Below are positions 26,610 to 35,752 of a stretch of 64,000 bases of DNA, piece by piece; the stretch's first letter is position 1, and every line of letters starts with the position of its first letter. Made by a program: the position numbers and the translations under genes. This DNA is from Owenweeksia sp963758205 (GTDB lineage Bacteria; Bacteroidota; Bacteroidia; Flavobacteriales; Schleiferiaceae), in assembly GCA_963758205.1 (NCBI GenBank), contig CAVWUM010000006.1, positions 868,001 through 932,000 on the forward strand. Reading direction: 5' to 3'. The notes beneath the pieces were generated by a model. The model worked only from the letters and a program-made list of their open reading frames with translations. It made no database searches and was not told the DNA's origin.

Positions 26610-27650
26610 ATGAAATCACTTTTAAGAATTCTAAGCCTGGCGTTGGTTGTTGTACTGGCGCAGGCTTGCGAAAAATCCTTTCTTTACGAGGATCAGCCCA
26701 ACGAGCCTGAAGCCATTTTTGAAACAGTGTGGCAGGACCTGGATGAAAACTACAGCGGTTTTTTGCCCGGGGAACGCAGCTGGGAAAATGTGTATTCCGA
26801 GTACCGCCCAAAGATTACCATTGAAACCACCGAAAGTGAGCTTTGGGAAATCCTTACCGGAATGCTGGATGAGCTGAATGATGAGCATGTGAAGCTTTAC
26901 AGGGATGGGGAATTCTTCGTTTCAGGTTCCGGGAAAACAGATTGCGCCTTTGAAGAGTTTAGCTTAGAGCTAATTGCCAACAAGTACCTCGGTGAATTCA
27001 CCATCATGAATGACTACGTTCTGGTTGGAAAAATTGAAGGCACAGCTATCGGCTATCTGTACATCGCTGCCTTTTTGGATGAAGATCCGGAGGTAATCCG
27101 CAAAAGTCTGGCTGCGGTGCAAAGCTCAGAACTCGAAGCACTTATCGTGGATATCCGAAACAGTGTTGGCGGCTACGATGGGCTGGCTGCAGAATACGCC
27201 TCTGTATTTTCAGATGGGCGCAAGCATCTGTATAATTCGCAGTTTAAAAATGGCCCTGCCCCATCAGACTTCACCTCACCCAGAGTTTACTTCAGCAAAC
27301 CTAAAAGTGCTGATGTTTTTGACAAACCCGTGATCCTGCTTACAGATGCCGCCACGGCCAGCGAAGCGGAGATTTTCACCCTCCATCTGCGCTCTTTTAG
27401 CCAGGTCATTCACATGGGTGATACCACAGCCGGTGCTCTCTCCACTGTAGGCCACGCGCGCTTTTTGGCCAACGGCTGGCGCTACGAATACAGCATTCAG
27501 CGCATTACCAATCCTGATAGGAGCAGTTTTGAAAAACACGGCATACCACCGTCTGAATATGTGCAAAACTCGGCAACAGATATTCAAAATGAAAAAGACA
27601 ATGTACTGGAAGAGAGTCTGCGCTTTCTGAAACTAAACTTTGGCATCTAA
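26610..27650 (+). CDS. S41-family (tail-specific/tricorn-like) peptidase lipoprotein
   Basis: A 346-aa protein with a lipobox (LAQAC near residue 20). The catalytic serine lies in TDAATASEAEIF near residue 252. Other S41 features are ALIVDIRNSVGG and the strand-loop GDTTAGALS, which lacks the lysine of CtpA-type enzymes, so the dyad may be of the tricorn type. The N-terminal ~100 residues hold the helical cap (DLDENYSGF, LNDEHVKLY). It probably acts outside the inner membrane. It is coupled to the barrel gene before it and the gene after it. Confidence 0.83.
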   Translation: MKSLLRILSLALVVVLAQACEKSFLYEDQPNEPEAIFETVWQDLDENYSGFLPGERSWENVYSEYRPKITIETTESELWEILTGMLDELNDEHVKLYRDGEFFVSGSGKTDCAFEEFSLELIANKYLGEFTIMNDYVLVGKIEGTAIGYLYIAAFLDEDPEVIRKSLAAVQSSELEALIVDIRNSVGGYDGLAAEYASVFSDGRKHLYNSQFKNGPAPSDFTSPRVYFSKPKSADVFDKPVILLTDAATASEAEIFTLHLRSFSQVIHMGDTTAGALSTVGHARFLANGWRYEYSIQRITNPDRSSFEKHGIPPSEYVQNSATDIQNEKDNVLEESLRFLKLNFGI

Positions 27651-27669
27651 TCTTCAACCATAAATATTT

Positions 27670-28269
27670 ATGAAACCAAGCATTCTATGCATTTTTATTC
27701 TATCGCTTTCGCTGAATATAAGTGCTCAAACCAACAACATTAAAGGAATAAAAAGTCTTGACACCATTAGCCGCGGAGCGTTTGGTGGTCCCAAAGTTAG
27801 TCTCATCAATCCGGTAGATAAAAACGCAGTAATGGTTGGCGGCCAGGGGGCACTTGTATTAAATAGCAAATTTGCGCTGGGCGGATTTGGCCAGGGTATG
27901 GCTGGTTCCACTCAATTTAACGGCCAAAAGTATGGTTATAATAATCCCTTAGAGCTAAGTATGGGCTATGGCGGAATCTTTCTGGAATACATGCCTTTTC
28001 GCCACAAGTTATTCCACCCATCACTTTCGTTACCAGTTGCTCTAGGAGGAGCTTCGATTACAAATATTGATGGTGACACTAAAATTTCCAAAACCACCTT
28101 GTGGTCTATCAGTCCACGCATCGGGATGGACTTTAACATTAATAGATATGCCACGGTATCCTTATTTGCCGGATACAATTTCATTAAGGCCAACGAGAGC
28201 TTTATGATTGCTAACAATGATCTTTCAAGCTGGGAGATAGGGCTATGTGTAAAATTGGGAAGTTTTTAA
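27670..28269 (+). CDS. Predicted outer-membrane protein of unknown family
   Basis: A 199-aa protein with a signal peptide (ending NISAQ near residue 19), followed by glycine-rich beta-strands and several aromatic residues, ending in LCVKLGSF. No family is recognised; the sequence fits a small outer-membrane barrel. It lies 19 nt after the S41 peptidase gene, as the last gene of that operon. Confidence 0.55.
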   Translation: MKPSILCIFILSLSLNISAQTNNIKGIKSLDTISRGAFGGPKVSLINPVDKNAVMVGGQGALVLNSKFALGGFGQGMAGSTQFNGQKYGYNNPLELSMGYGGIFLEYMPFRHKLFHPSLSLPVALGGASITNIDGDTKISKTTLWSISPRIGMDFNINRYATVSLFAGYNFIKANESFMIANNDLSSWEIGLCVKLGSF

Positions 28270-28289
28270 TTCATTAAGAACCGGTGGGT

Positions 28290-28548
28290 CTTCGGGCCTG
28301 CTGGTGTGGATCGGTTTTGACGCTACTATTATGCCCAGTGTACGAATTGGAAATGGCTCTATTATCGGTAGCAAAAGTGTGGTGACTAAAGATGTAGAAC
28401 CGTACAGTATTGTAGGTGGCAATCCCGCAAAGCTCATCCGCAAGCGTTTTTCGGCAGAGAAAATAGCTGAGCTAGAGGAAATGCAATGGTGAGATTGGCC
28501 AGTGGAGAAGATTACGGAACGTTTGGAGTGGTTGACTGGCTCATCTAA
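28290..28548 (+). pseudogene. Remnant of a CatB-type acetyltransferase
   Basis: Only the C-terminal ~85 residues remain: hexapeptide repeats VWIGFDATIMPSVRIGNG and SIIGSKSVVTKDV, then IVGGNPAKLIRKRF. This is typical of CatB/Vat xenobiotic acetyltransferases. In frame, TGA replaces the expected second Trp of QWWDWP, after which coding continues to a TAA at 28546. There is no start and no N-terminal half, so it is a decayed gene next to the proposed island end. Confidence 0.7.
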
Positions 28549-28625
28549 ATAAATGTGCATAAGTACTGGGAAGCTACAGAATACTTGTGATAAAAAGCAT
28601 TTTCCAGGCTGGGTTTGAGCTGGAT

Positions 28626-29011
28626 CATCCTATCGGGATTACTCGTTTCGCTCGTGATCCCTGATTGAGGGTACTGATAAAGAAAAGCCCGGATGGCTTT
28701 TGGAAAACCATCAGTTTTTTTGATCCGGAAGGACTGCGAGCTCGATCAGTTTATTGGGGATTACTCACTTTGCTCGTGATCCCTGGTAGGGGGAGTGCTC
28801 ATAAAGAAAAGCCCTATTGGCCTTGACCAGGCCATCAGTCTTTTTTCTTTCAGAATGACTGCGAGCAAGCTTGGGCAGTCCATCAAGGATTACTCGCTTT
28901 GCTCGTGATCTTCTGGTAGGGGGAGTGCTCATAAAGAAAAGCCCTATTGGCCTTGACCAGGCCATCAGTCTTTTTTCTTTCAGAATGACTGCGAGCAAGC
29001 TCGGTCACTTT
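28626..29011. repeat. Three tandem ~130-bp repeats
   Basis: Units begin with GGATTACTCGCTTTGCTCGT-like sequence at about 28635, 28756 and 28888. The last two units share an 88-bp identical block (28784-28871 and 28914-29001, period 130); the first is diverged. Each unit holds a TGGCCT-TGACC-AGGCCA hairpin followed by CAGTCTTTTTTC, so each could act as a terminator on the + strand. The small open frames here only read through the repeats. Confidence 0.8.
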
Positions 29012-29018
29012 GAAAGAA

Positions 29019-29054
29019 AAAAGCCCTGAATCGCTTGCACGATTCAGGGCTTTT
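29019..29054 (-). terminator. Strong terminator, probably once followed the tRNA-Ser gene
   Basis: A perfect 15-bp stem (29019-29033 with 29040-29054) has a 6-nt loop. On the minus strand it lies directly after the tRNA-Ser 3' fragment at 29056-29079. It is probably the original terminator of the tRNA, separated from it by integration of the island. Confidence 0.7.
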
Positions 29055-29055
29055 C

Positions 29056-29079
29056 TTTGCGGAGAGAGAGGGATTCGAA
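29056..29079 (-). repeat. Left attachment-site repeat (tRNA-Ser 3'-end fragment)
   Basis: These 24 bp are identical to 61238-61261 and correspond to the last ~20 nt of the tRNA-Ser gene (T-arm and acceptor strand) plus the bases after it. The rest of the tRNA is absent here. Same orientation as the right copy, 32.2 kb away, as expected for attL/attR of an element inserted at a tRNA 3' end. Confidence 0.72.
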
Positions 29080-29438
29080 TTTTCACTCTCAAATTTTTTC
29101 ATTGATAATCAGGTGTTTATATTGTAGGATTATGAGCAAATGTAATAAAACGTCCCCACTTTGTTGCCATTAAAGGTCCAAATACCTATTCTAATTAATT
29201 ATAGTGTGGAGTGATTATAACAAGTTATTCAAGGTAAGCCAGCTTTTCCATTTAATTTCAATTTCAGAAGGGAGTGTGTTTTCTTCAAGATATCAACTCC
29301 ATTCATTCTGCCTCCTTCAGGATCGCCAGTTTTCATCTTACTTGAATTTATTGGTTCCTTTCTCAGAGGTTTGGCTTTTCATACATTGGAAAAAAAAAAT
29401 TCTAATCATGTTCGATCATTTAGGGATGCGAAACAGAA
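29080..29438. other. Island left end: no gene, one arm-type motif
   Basis: A+T-rich DNA without a convincing gene. GTCCCCACTTTGT at 29152-29164 matches 12 of 13 bases at 61161-61173 and 10 of 10 at 61172-61181 near the other end, so it may be an integrase arm-binding site. Confidence 0.5.
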
Positions 29439-32400
29439 CTAGTTGTTGCATATCTTGATAGCATCATTCAAATCTTGCAAAACCTCATCTAAAGAGGTAC
29501 CAAGCAAATTAAATTCTTTATGAACCATGGACTTCAGTAGTTCAATTTGCTTATGGTCCAATCTCATCCCTTCAAGGGCAGTCGAAAACACTGTTCTTGC
29601 CACCCATCTTCTCTGATGTCTTAAAGCAGGGTTCAGGTAAATTTCCCTTATAAATTTAATACACTCAGGAACGGTGGAAGGATTTGGATTAACATGAAAG
29701 GGAACACTTCTAAGGCATCTATGAAAACCTCGCTGATTTCGAACATTTCTCGTATACTCATGAAGCAGGATTTCAGAGGTAATGGTTAGACCGACATAGT
29801 TTTTATCCAATAGTACTGAGACCACCCTCTCTTTAAAGTTCTTAGAATGAAAATTTCTTAAGAAGAATTCTGAACTAACAACTTTCTTTCCCTGTCCAAG
29901 TTGAAGATCGAGGAAAAATCTATCATCACTTATCAAAATATTACCCTCAGAATTTGCCAAAAAGTAGGTGTCCAGAAGAAAATGGTAATATGGATCCCTT
30001 TCACCCTGTTCATCTATATCCTTTATGAACTCAAGCTTCTCCCTGACCAGTCTTACTTCACAGTTCTCTTTACACCATTTAAGTAGACTCCTAATGTAAT
30101 TAATACGTTTGGCTTTAAAATCAGAAGGATAAATAGTTGGTATCACTTTATAAGAGCGGATCGAAACAGAGGCGGGTTCATCACTCATATATTCGGCCTC
30201 GTCCAGAAGAGCCTCTATCATCTCAATTGCGAAATGGGAAATTATGAACTTCTGCGAAAATTCTATGGCCTCTTTTTCCCATAAGTCATATAGGAGGGGT
30301 AGGATGGTAAAGTCAGCTACCCATCGAGTATCATTGCTAATCCTTGTACCTCTATAAATATCAAGTGGGAAAATTCTAAAGGTATCGTTCTGTACGGATG
30401 TTAGAAAATTGTAACCATCAACAGCCTTGTTGTTAAATGCTCCCCTAATTAATTCAGTAAAACTAGCCTTACCCAGTTTAAAGTCCTCTATAAGTCGTTG
30501 AATCTGCTGATTCCTTAGTTCCTCGTCCGCACCAAAAATCTCCACCATCTTTTGGAACATTGCACTAATATCCCCTTGCCACTTCACTGCCATGGCTTGA
30601 TACCCCGCATGAGGTCTTTGATCAACTTCATCAAATATTTCATAGATGAGTCCCTCCTCCTGAGGAAATATTCCCATTATTTCCACTTTTTCCGAAGGCC
30701 CAAATTTTCGAACTTCAGAAAAAAACTTATCCCCAACCTTTTTTCCCAATAACTCCCTTATTCGGAGATTAGCATCAATTGCCTCAGAAGTGATTTGAAA
30801 AAATTCTTTTTCTCCATCAATCTGCACGATAACGGTAGATTCCTCCCTTACCTCCTCAATCTTTTCAAAGTAGTCCCTAGGTAAATGTGCTCCCAACGTG
30901 AAAGCATATTTTTCACGAGCTGGGATATTTTTCGGGTCATTGGCAAAAGGATATAGTAGCCGAATGCCTAAATCATACTTTTTAGATCTAAAGCAGGTAC
31001 CTGCCACCCTAAAAGCATGATCCTGGGGAAATTCAGTTTGATTGATAGATGGAAGATACCTGCTTAGCTGCTTTGTCTTGTTTTGGTGCTCGAGAGCAAT
31101 TATATAAAATGTTATAAAGTTAAGGTTATCAGGAAAGTTGTTTTTTCCGACTTCTGCAACACCTTCTACACCTTGCCAATCCGGAATTAACTGTAGTATT
31201 TCGATTTCCCACATGAGAAACCTTTCTTCCACAGCATGTTTCCTATACTTCTGAAGATATTTAAGGGTAACATCAAACTCTTTTGAGTCATACAAATTCT
31301 CAATATACTTCTGCAATGGCCGAGAGAGAATGTTCGGGTCAATGAGTGGCTCCAAAAGCTGATTTCCCTTTTTATACTCCTTTAGTATACTGTAGAGTCC
31401 AGATATTAGAGGATGTAAGGACTGACTAGCACCATCGTCAATTCGCCCAGCAAGAGCATCCAGGGCTTCCACTACGTCCCTTTTGTCATTGTCATACTTT
31501 GCTCGAATGTATAAATTGATAACATCTCCTGAAACCTCATCAATTTCCACGCCTCTTGAGCTTAGGGTTGAGACGAATCTTTCTTTTTCTTCTCTTGAAT
31601 CACAATATAAATCCAAATGAGCAATGGTAAATTCTACAACCAAAGGATTAATTTCAGGAACCTTACTGAAAAACAAGTTGGAATAGTATCTGGCTGCTTT
31701 ATCATCTTCTAAGTTCCAGCAAACCTGAGTAGCTAATTGATAGGCTAAAGGATTGGCGCAGTCAATTTGATCTATGAATTTTAAGGCAAGTTTAAAACTT
31801 CCCGTCTGCGTCAAGGCAAATATTACAGGTATTGCCAAATCGCTAGGCAGTTGTGAATCCTGATAATAGCTATATAAAGATAGAGCCGCATTCTTGGTAC
31901 CCTCAATTAAGTAATAAATTCGCTTGTTAATGAAAATTAAAGTTTTATCAAGGCTTACAATTTCAGTGTCACCAACGACATGAAGTATCCGCTCAGAAAT
32001 CTCATACGCCAGAATTAGGTTTTCATCCTCTTTGTAATTTTTCGGTAAATCAAAAGTGTATTGAAATGAATTATTGAAATTAAAAATTTGAAATCTAAGG
32101 GATAGTACTGTTCGCCAGTAGTTGATATTATCTGGGTTAATTTCATCGGGCAGATCGCTGGACTCAAGATCCGACTTAAATATTTGAAGGATATTATCCC
32201 AACTCTCCTCATTACGATTGTCAAAAAAGAAATAAACCGCATACAAAGTTTTAAAATCCTGATTCTCCCACACGGACTTCGGGATTTCATTTCGGAGCTT
32301 TTCCAGATCTCGCTTTCCGAATTTCAAAAGAATGATCCAAGCTCTTGAGTTATAAAGGTCTACGCTCAACACCTCTTCGGCCAATTCAACACCTTTTTCT

Positions 32401-33221
32401 GTCAACCCATCTTCACAATACCCTGTTGCAGCTAAAGCCTTATATTCTAAATTTCCAAGGTCTTTAGAGTACGCCTTGATATAATGCTCCCTTTTTTTTG
32501 CAGGCACCCTTAACTCTCTATAGCATACACTTTTCAGGAAATGGAGCTTAGCCAATATATTATTGAGCGACCGATCATTTCGAGAAGCTACTCGGACTGA
32601 AAGAGCATCTAAATGGGTAATGGCTGATTTAAACCTGAATTGCTTGACATCGCTCTCAATGAGCTTTAGTTGCTCCTTGTATTCTTCTTTTAATTCAGGA
32701 TGGTTTTGCCTTAGGGCCTCTTGAATCTGTCCATTAATTGTAAAAGGAAGAATCTGGAGAAGGTGCTCTATCTCAAATATTTTGTTCTTATAGGCTACAT
32801 CAATTTCCAGCTTGGGAAGCTTTTCATCTGAGATTACCTTCTTTTCAAATATTCTAAAGAACCTGTTGAGCTGTTCACTAGTAGGTGGACTTATATTCTC
32901 ATGGATCTTAATCTTTGCCTCTATATTTTTTTTATCAAATTTACCGAACAATCGAAATTTCAGTAGTTCTGTTAGGACTAATTGAGACTGATAAAATGGG
33001 AATTGTCCATTGCCATCAGTACCACCTCCATACAAGCATATCATTTCCTCGCAGGTTTCTTCAATCACTATTTGAAGCCTTGAGGATAGAGTTTCCTTAG
33101 AGAAGAATTCCCGCTTTAAGGGATCGGTAACGAACTTTTCAAAACCCTTCGAAATATAGCTGCCAATCAATTTATCTGCAGCATATGCGGCAATAGTAGC
33201 CACGGTTAATAGTTCCGCCAT
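29439..33221 (-). CDS. Large TPR / GreAB-C-like / PIN-like protein, putative conflict effector
   Basis: A 1260-aa protein. Residues 1-60 (MAELLTVATIAAYAADKLIG...) form a hydrophobic/amphipathic N-terminal domain of unknown type. Residues ~170-760 are helical and TPR-like. Near 790-850 lies a segment (VIVQIDGEKEF ... LLGKKVGDKF) resembling the C-terminal domain of GreA/GreB transcript-cleavage factors. The last ~330 residues look like a PIN nuclease: WVADFTILPLLYDL near 950 gives the first Asp strand, and LLDTYFLA ... ILISDDRFF near 1070-1090 gives the later acidic residues. A sensor (TPR) plus RNA-polymerase-like adaptor plus RNase architecture suggests an antiviral or stress effector; this is inferred. 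It starts 5 nt after the nuclease-domain gene and is the first cargo inside the proposed left island end. Confidence 0.6.
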   Translation of the reverse strand: MAELLTVATIAAYAADKLIGSYISKGFEKFVTDPLKREFFSKETLSSRLQIVIEETCEEMICLYGGGTDGNGQFPFYQSQLVLTELLKFRLFGKFDKKNIEAKIKIHENISPPTSEQLNRFFRIFEKKVISDEKLPKLEIDVAYKNKIFEIEHLLQILPFTINGQIQEALRQNHPELKEEYKEQLKLIESDVKQFRFKSAITHLDALSVRVASRNDRSLNNILAKLHFLKSVCYRELRVPAKKREHYIKAYSKDLGNLEYKALAATGYCEDGLTEKGVELAEEVLSVDLYNSRAWIILLKFGKRDLEKLRNEIPKSVWENQDFKTLYAVYFFFDNRNEESWDNILQIFKSDLESSDLPDEINPDNINYWRTVLSLRFQIFNFNNSFQYTFDLPKNYKEDENLILAYEISERILHVVGDTEIVSLDKTLIFINKRIYYLIEGTKNAALSLYSYYQDSQLPSDLAIPVIFALTQTGSFKLALKFIDQIDCANPLAYQLATQVCWNLEDDKAARYYSNLFFSKVPEINPLVVEFTIAHLDLYCDSREEKERFVSTLSSRGVEIDEVSGDVINLYIRAKYDNDKRDVVEALDALAGRIDDGASQSLHPLISGLYSILKEYKKGNQLLEPLIDPNILSRPLQKYIENLYDSKEFDVTLKYLQKYRKHAVEERFLMWEIEILQLIPDWQGVEGVAEVGKNNFPDNLNFITFYIIALEHQNKTKQLSRYLPSINQTEFPQDHAFRVAGTCFRSKKYDLGIRLLYPFANDPKNIPAREKYAFTLGAHLPRDYFEKIEEVREESTVIVQIDGEKEFFQITSEAIDANLRIRELLGKKVGDKFFSEVRKFGPSEKVEIMGIFPQEEGLIYEIFDEVDQRPHAGYQAMAVKWQGDISAMFQKMVEIFGADEELRNQQIQRLIEDFKLGKASFTELIRGAFNNKAVDGYNFLTSVQNDTFRIFPLDIYRGTRISNDTRWVADFTILPLLYDLWEKEAIEFSQKFIISHFAIEMIEALLDEAEYMSDEPASVSIRSYKVIPTIYPSDFKAKRINYIRSLLKWCKENCEVRLVREKLEFIKDIDEQGERDPYYHFLLDTYFLANSEGNILISDDRFFLDLQLGQGKKVVSSEFFLRNFHSKNFKERVVSVLLDKNYVGLTITSEILLHEYTRNVRNQRGFHRCLRSVPFHVNPNPSTVPECIKFIREIYLNPALRHQRRWVARTVFSTALEGMRLDHKQIELLKSMVHKEFNLLGTSLDEVLQDLNDAIKICNN

Positions 33222-33226
33222 AACAA

Positions 33227-33730
33227 TTAGGTATAATCCTTACATAAGTCTGTCCGTGTAAGCTGGAAAAGATCGAACTCCAGCCAGTCCACCGCATCAT
33301 TGATGTAAAACCGCAGCTTCTCAAAGTTGGAGGTGATCACATAGCGGCATTCGCTGTGATTGGCTTTATAGTCAAAGGCCTGCTTGCGGATGCTGTCGAG
33401 GTCTTTGGTTTTGGTGGATTTGAGCTCGATTACGGCCAGAGCTTTTGAATATCTCAGAATAGCACCATCCGCTTTCTGGGCACCTTTTTCGTTCTTATAT
33501 TCAGTAGTGAGATTGAAACCTGTATCGGGCTTTATCGTATAGCCCAAAACATCCACAAATAGGCGGCTCAGAAACAGCGCCTGAAATTCCTCCTCTTTAC
33601 TGCTATGGATATTCTGCTGTATTTCATGATTGTGAAAATAACGGCTGAAGGCCTGATAAGCGCGGGTGACTTTCTTCTGATCTTGCTTTTCCAGATAATC
33701 CTTAAGAACATTCTGTTGAAATAACGGCAT
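33227..33730 (-). CDS. Restriction-endonuclease-like N-terminal domain, probably truncated
   Basis: A 167-aa protein resembling the nuclease domain at the N-terminus of type I HsdR and type IIG enzymes: EEEFQALFLSRLFVDVLGY, then DGAILRYSKALAVIELKSTKT (the D...ExK core near residues 88-104), then YKANHSECRYVITSNFEKLRFY. It stops just after the domain (TRTDLCKDYT), whereas full enzymes continue for hundreds of residues with a helicase or methylase. It may therefore be a remnant, or a stand-alone nuclease partner of the TPR/PIN-like gene, which begins 5 nt downstream. Confidence 0.65.
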   Translation of the reverse strand: MPLFQQNVLKDYLEKQDQKKVTRAYQAFSRYFHNHEIQQNIHSSKEEEFQALFLSRLFVDVLGYTIKPDTGFNLTTEYKNEKGAQKADGAILRYSKALAVIELKSTKTKDLDSIRKQAFDYKANHSECRYVITSNFEKLRFYINDAVDWLEFDLFQLTRTDLCKDYT

Positions 33731-34225
33731 TGGCTAATTAAGCTGGTTTGAGTTGACTGCTATATTACAAAGAAGACATCAAAAGCATTCATGAACAGGA
33801 GATGGGGTTTTCATATGTTTTCAACAGTAACGACCTTGCAATCTTTGGGGTATCTTAACAGCTACAGTATTAAAAGATGAAAATAATTGAGGACTTACGG
33901 TAAAACCTTAAGCTTTTTTAGGACGGGTCACCTTTAGTGGCACTGTGAGGTTTTGCACCTGACCTGCGCGTTGGTTGCGGTTTCCAGGCACAATACGCAG
34001 AGTTTACAGGCACAGACAGCACCGCATAAAGCAAAGTCTTTAAGGTGTTTCTGATGTTTGTAAAGGGGCACCATGGGTCGCAATCTGGAGACCCTGCGAT
34101 TTTTAATACATACCTACCCCGTGATTGCGATTTTCAGACCTAATCCACAAGCTCCAAAAACACATATAGCACTCTATATAACAATGTGCTCCCGGTGTGT
34201 GGGGTGGTATTAATCAAGATATGTT
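33731..34225. other. 495-bp intergenic region without a gene
   Basis: No coding frame is seen. At 34075-34099, GGGTC pairs with GACCC (34090-34094), and TCGCA (34078-34082) can pair with TGCGA (34095-34099), followed by TTTTT: two overlapping, pseudoknot-like inverted repeats. A related TTGCGATTTTCAGACC lies at about 34134. Confidence 0.4.
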
Positions 34226-35371
34226 TTACCCAAACTGCGTACTCAACTGGAACATCGGCATATACATAGCCACAAGAATAATAGCCACCATAATCCCTAG
34301 AAATACAATGATTATAGGCTCCATTGTATTGCCGAGCATTTTGGCTTTATGAGCCAATTCATCTTCCATTTGCCCAGACATTTTTTTGAATATCAACCCC
34401 AGTTGATTGGTTTCCTCACCAACCTTAATAAGCGCGATGAGGCGGGAGTCGTAGATACTGAATTCTGATAGGCCTTCGTGGAGCCCCTTTCCCTGTAGAA
34501 TACTATTTTTCACTTCCTTTAAGGAGTGAGAAATAGGGTAAAACCGAACCATCCTTTGCGACAATTCCAGAGCCTCAGTAATGGGAACTTTGGAGGTGAT
34601 AAGCAGGCTCATGCTTTGTACCATACGCAGGGTGTAGGTCTTCACCATCATGGAACCAAAAATTGGCAGCTTCATAAGTACGGTATCCTGTACTTTTTGA
34701 TACCCCTCCCTTTCACGATAGATAAAGTGTAAAATGATTGCCGGTACCAAAATCATCACAAGTACAATCACAAAAGAGCTGAAGCTCTCTGAGAAATTAA
34801 TGATCATTTTGGTAAGCCAGGGCAAGTCTCCACCCATGCGGAGGAAAATATCCTTGAAGAGCGGCACCATATAGGTAAACATAAAAGTAACCGCCAAAAA
34901 TGCCGTACCGAGGATAATCATGGGGTACGTAAGCGCCCCGATAATTGATCTGCGCTGCTGAATGCTTTGAGCATAAAAGGAAGATAGACGTTGAAGTATT
35001 TCAATGAGGTTTCCGGTTTCTTCCCCAATGCGGATGGAAAAGTATTCATAGGCACTAAACTTCTTTTGATCCCTAAGTACTTCCGAAAAGCGAGCGCCTT
35101 GGGTCAACTCATAAATAATGGTTTTGAATAGCTGTTTGTGTTTCTCTTTTTTCTGTTGTTCAGCCAAAAGATCAAGTGCGGATTTAATGTTCATGCCCGC
35201 TTCCAAAAGCAGAGCCAACTCCCCATAGAAATTTTCTCGAAAGGCATCATTCAGTTTATTCCCTCCAATTTCATAAGAAAGGATTTTCTTCAGAGGACTC
35301 TCAGATGAGGAAGGCTCCTTACGTCTTGGTTTTTCAACTGTAGATTTTATGTCATCCAAAGAAATGGCCAT
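34226..35371 (-). CDS. gspF: Type II secretion / type IV pilus inner-membrane platform protein
   Basis: A 381-aa GspF/PilC-family protein. It has two repeats of the T2SSF domain (about 55-180 and 255-380), each helical with GMNIKSALDLL / KVPITEALELS motifs, and three membrane segments (near 150-175, 200-225 and 350-375). It is the polytopic platform on which the ATPase GspE acts. It is the last gene of the secretion operon but is set apart by a ~380-bp gap that contains a cluster of CCAACC motifs. Confidence 0.9.
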   Translation of the reverse strand: MAISLDDIKSTVEKPRRKEPSSSESPLKKILSYEIGGNKLNDAFRENFYGELALLLEAGMNIKSALDLLAEQQKKEKHKQLFKTIIYELTQGARFSEVLRDQKKFSAYEYFSIRIGEETGNLIEILQRLSSFYAQSIQQRRSIIGALTYPMIILGTAFLAVTFMFTYMVPLFKDIFLRMGGDLPWLTKMIINFSESFSSFVIVLVMILVPAIILHFIYREREGYQKVQDTVLMKLPIFGSMMVKTYTLRMVQSMSLLITSKVPITEALELSQRMVRFYPISHSLKEVKNSILQGKGLHEGLSEFSIYDSRLIALIKVGEETNQLGLIFKKMSGQMEDELAHKAKMLGNTMEPIIIVFLGIMVAIILVAMYMPMFQLSTQFG

Positions 35372-35752
35372 ATTCGGAACAAGTATTTACTATTCAATTA
35401 ACCCTAAAACCAACCTTTTAACTAAGGGTTGGTCATTGATTCACTAATCGTTTTCTGGAGCCAGTGCTAAGGGGTACAACCCTATATTTTTTTCGGAAAG
35501 CCTGTACCCGTGGCTCTTTGTGCTATGGAAGCCCCAGCCCCAATGTAGGGGGTAGTAGCCTTTGTATTGCTACTTAGCCCCTTTTTTTAGTATGTACCAA
35601 CCGTGCTCCAACCCTAAAACCAACCCATTTGTTACGAAAGCACCAACCCAGCTACCAACCCTCCAAAACGTATGGGTTGGTAGTGCTAAATCACGCAAAA
35701 TCCAATGTCTATATATCATCATTTTCTCGGTTTTCCCTAGGATAAATCCCAA
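35372..35752. repeat. Intergenic gap with eight CCAACC/GGTTGG motifs
   Basis: No gene. Eight copies of CCAACC or its complement fall in 35410-35690 (at 35410, 35427 and ~35597-35681), several as ACCAACCC. Two more lie just inside the next gene. The same GGTTGG word is common across the island and in the 57-59 kb array. Confidence 0.55.

Noticed and set aside
29056..29079. A tRNA gene
   Set aside because: Only the last ~20 nt of a tRNA-Ser are present; there is no anticodon or 5' part.
28765..29092. Small open frames with repeated KKTDGLVKANRAFLYEH sequence
   Set aside because: They come from reading the tandem DNA repeats; no start or ribosome site supports them.
34075..34104. Riboswitch or terminator at the overlapping inverted repeats
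   Set aside because: The pairing pattern is suggestive, but no gene follows closely and no known riboswitch motif is seen; kept only as a note on the intergenic region.
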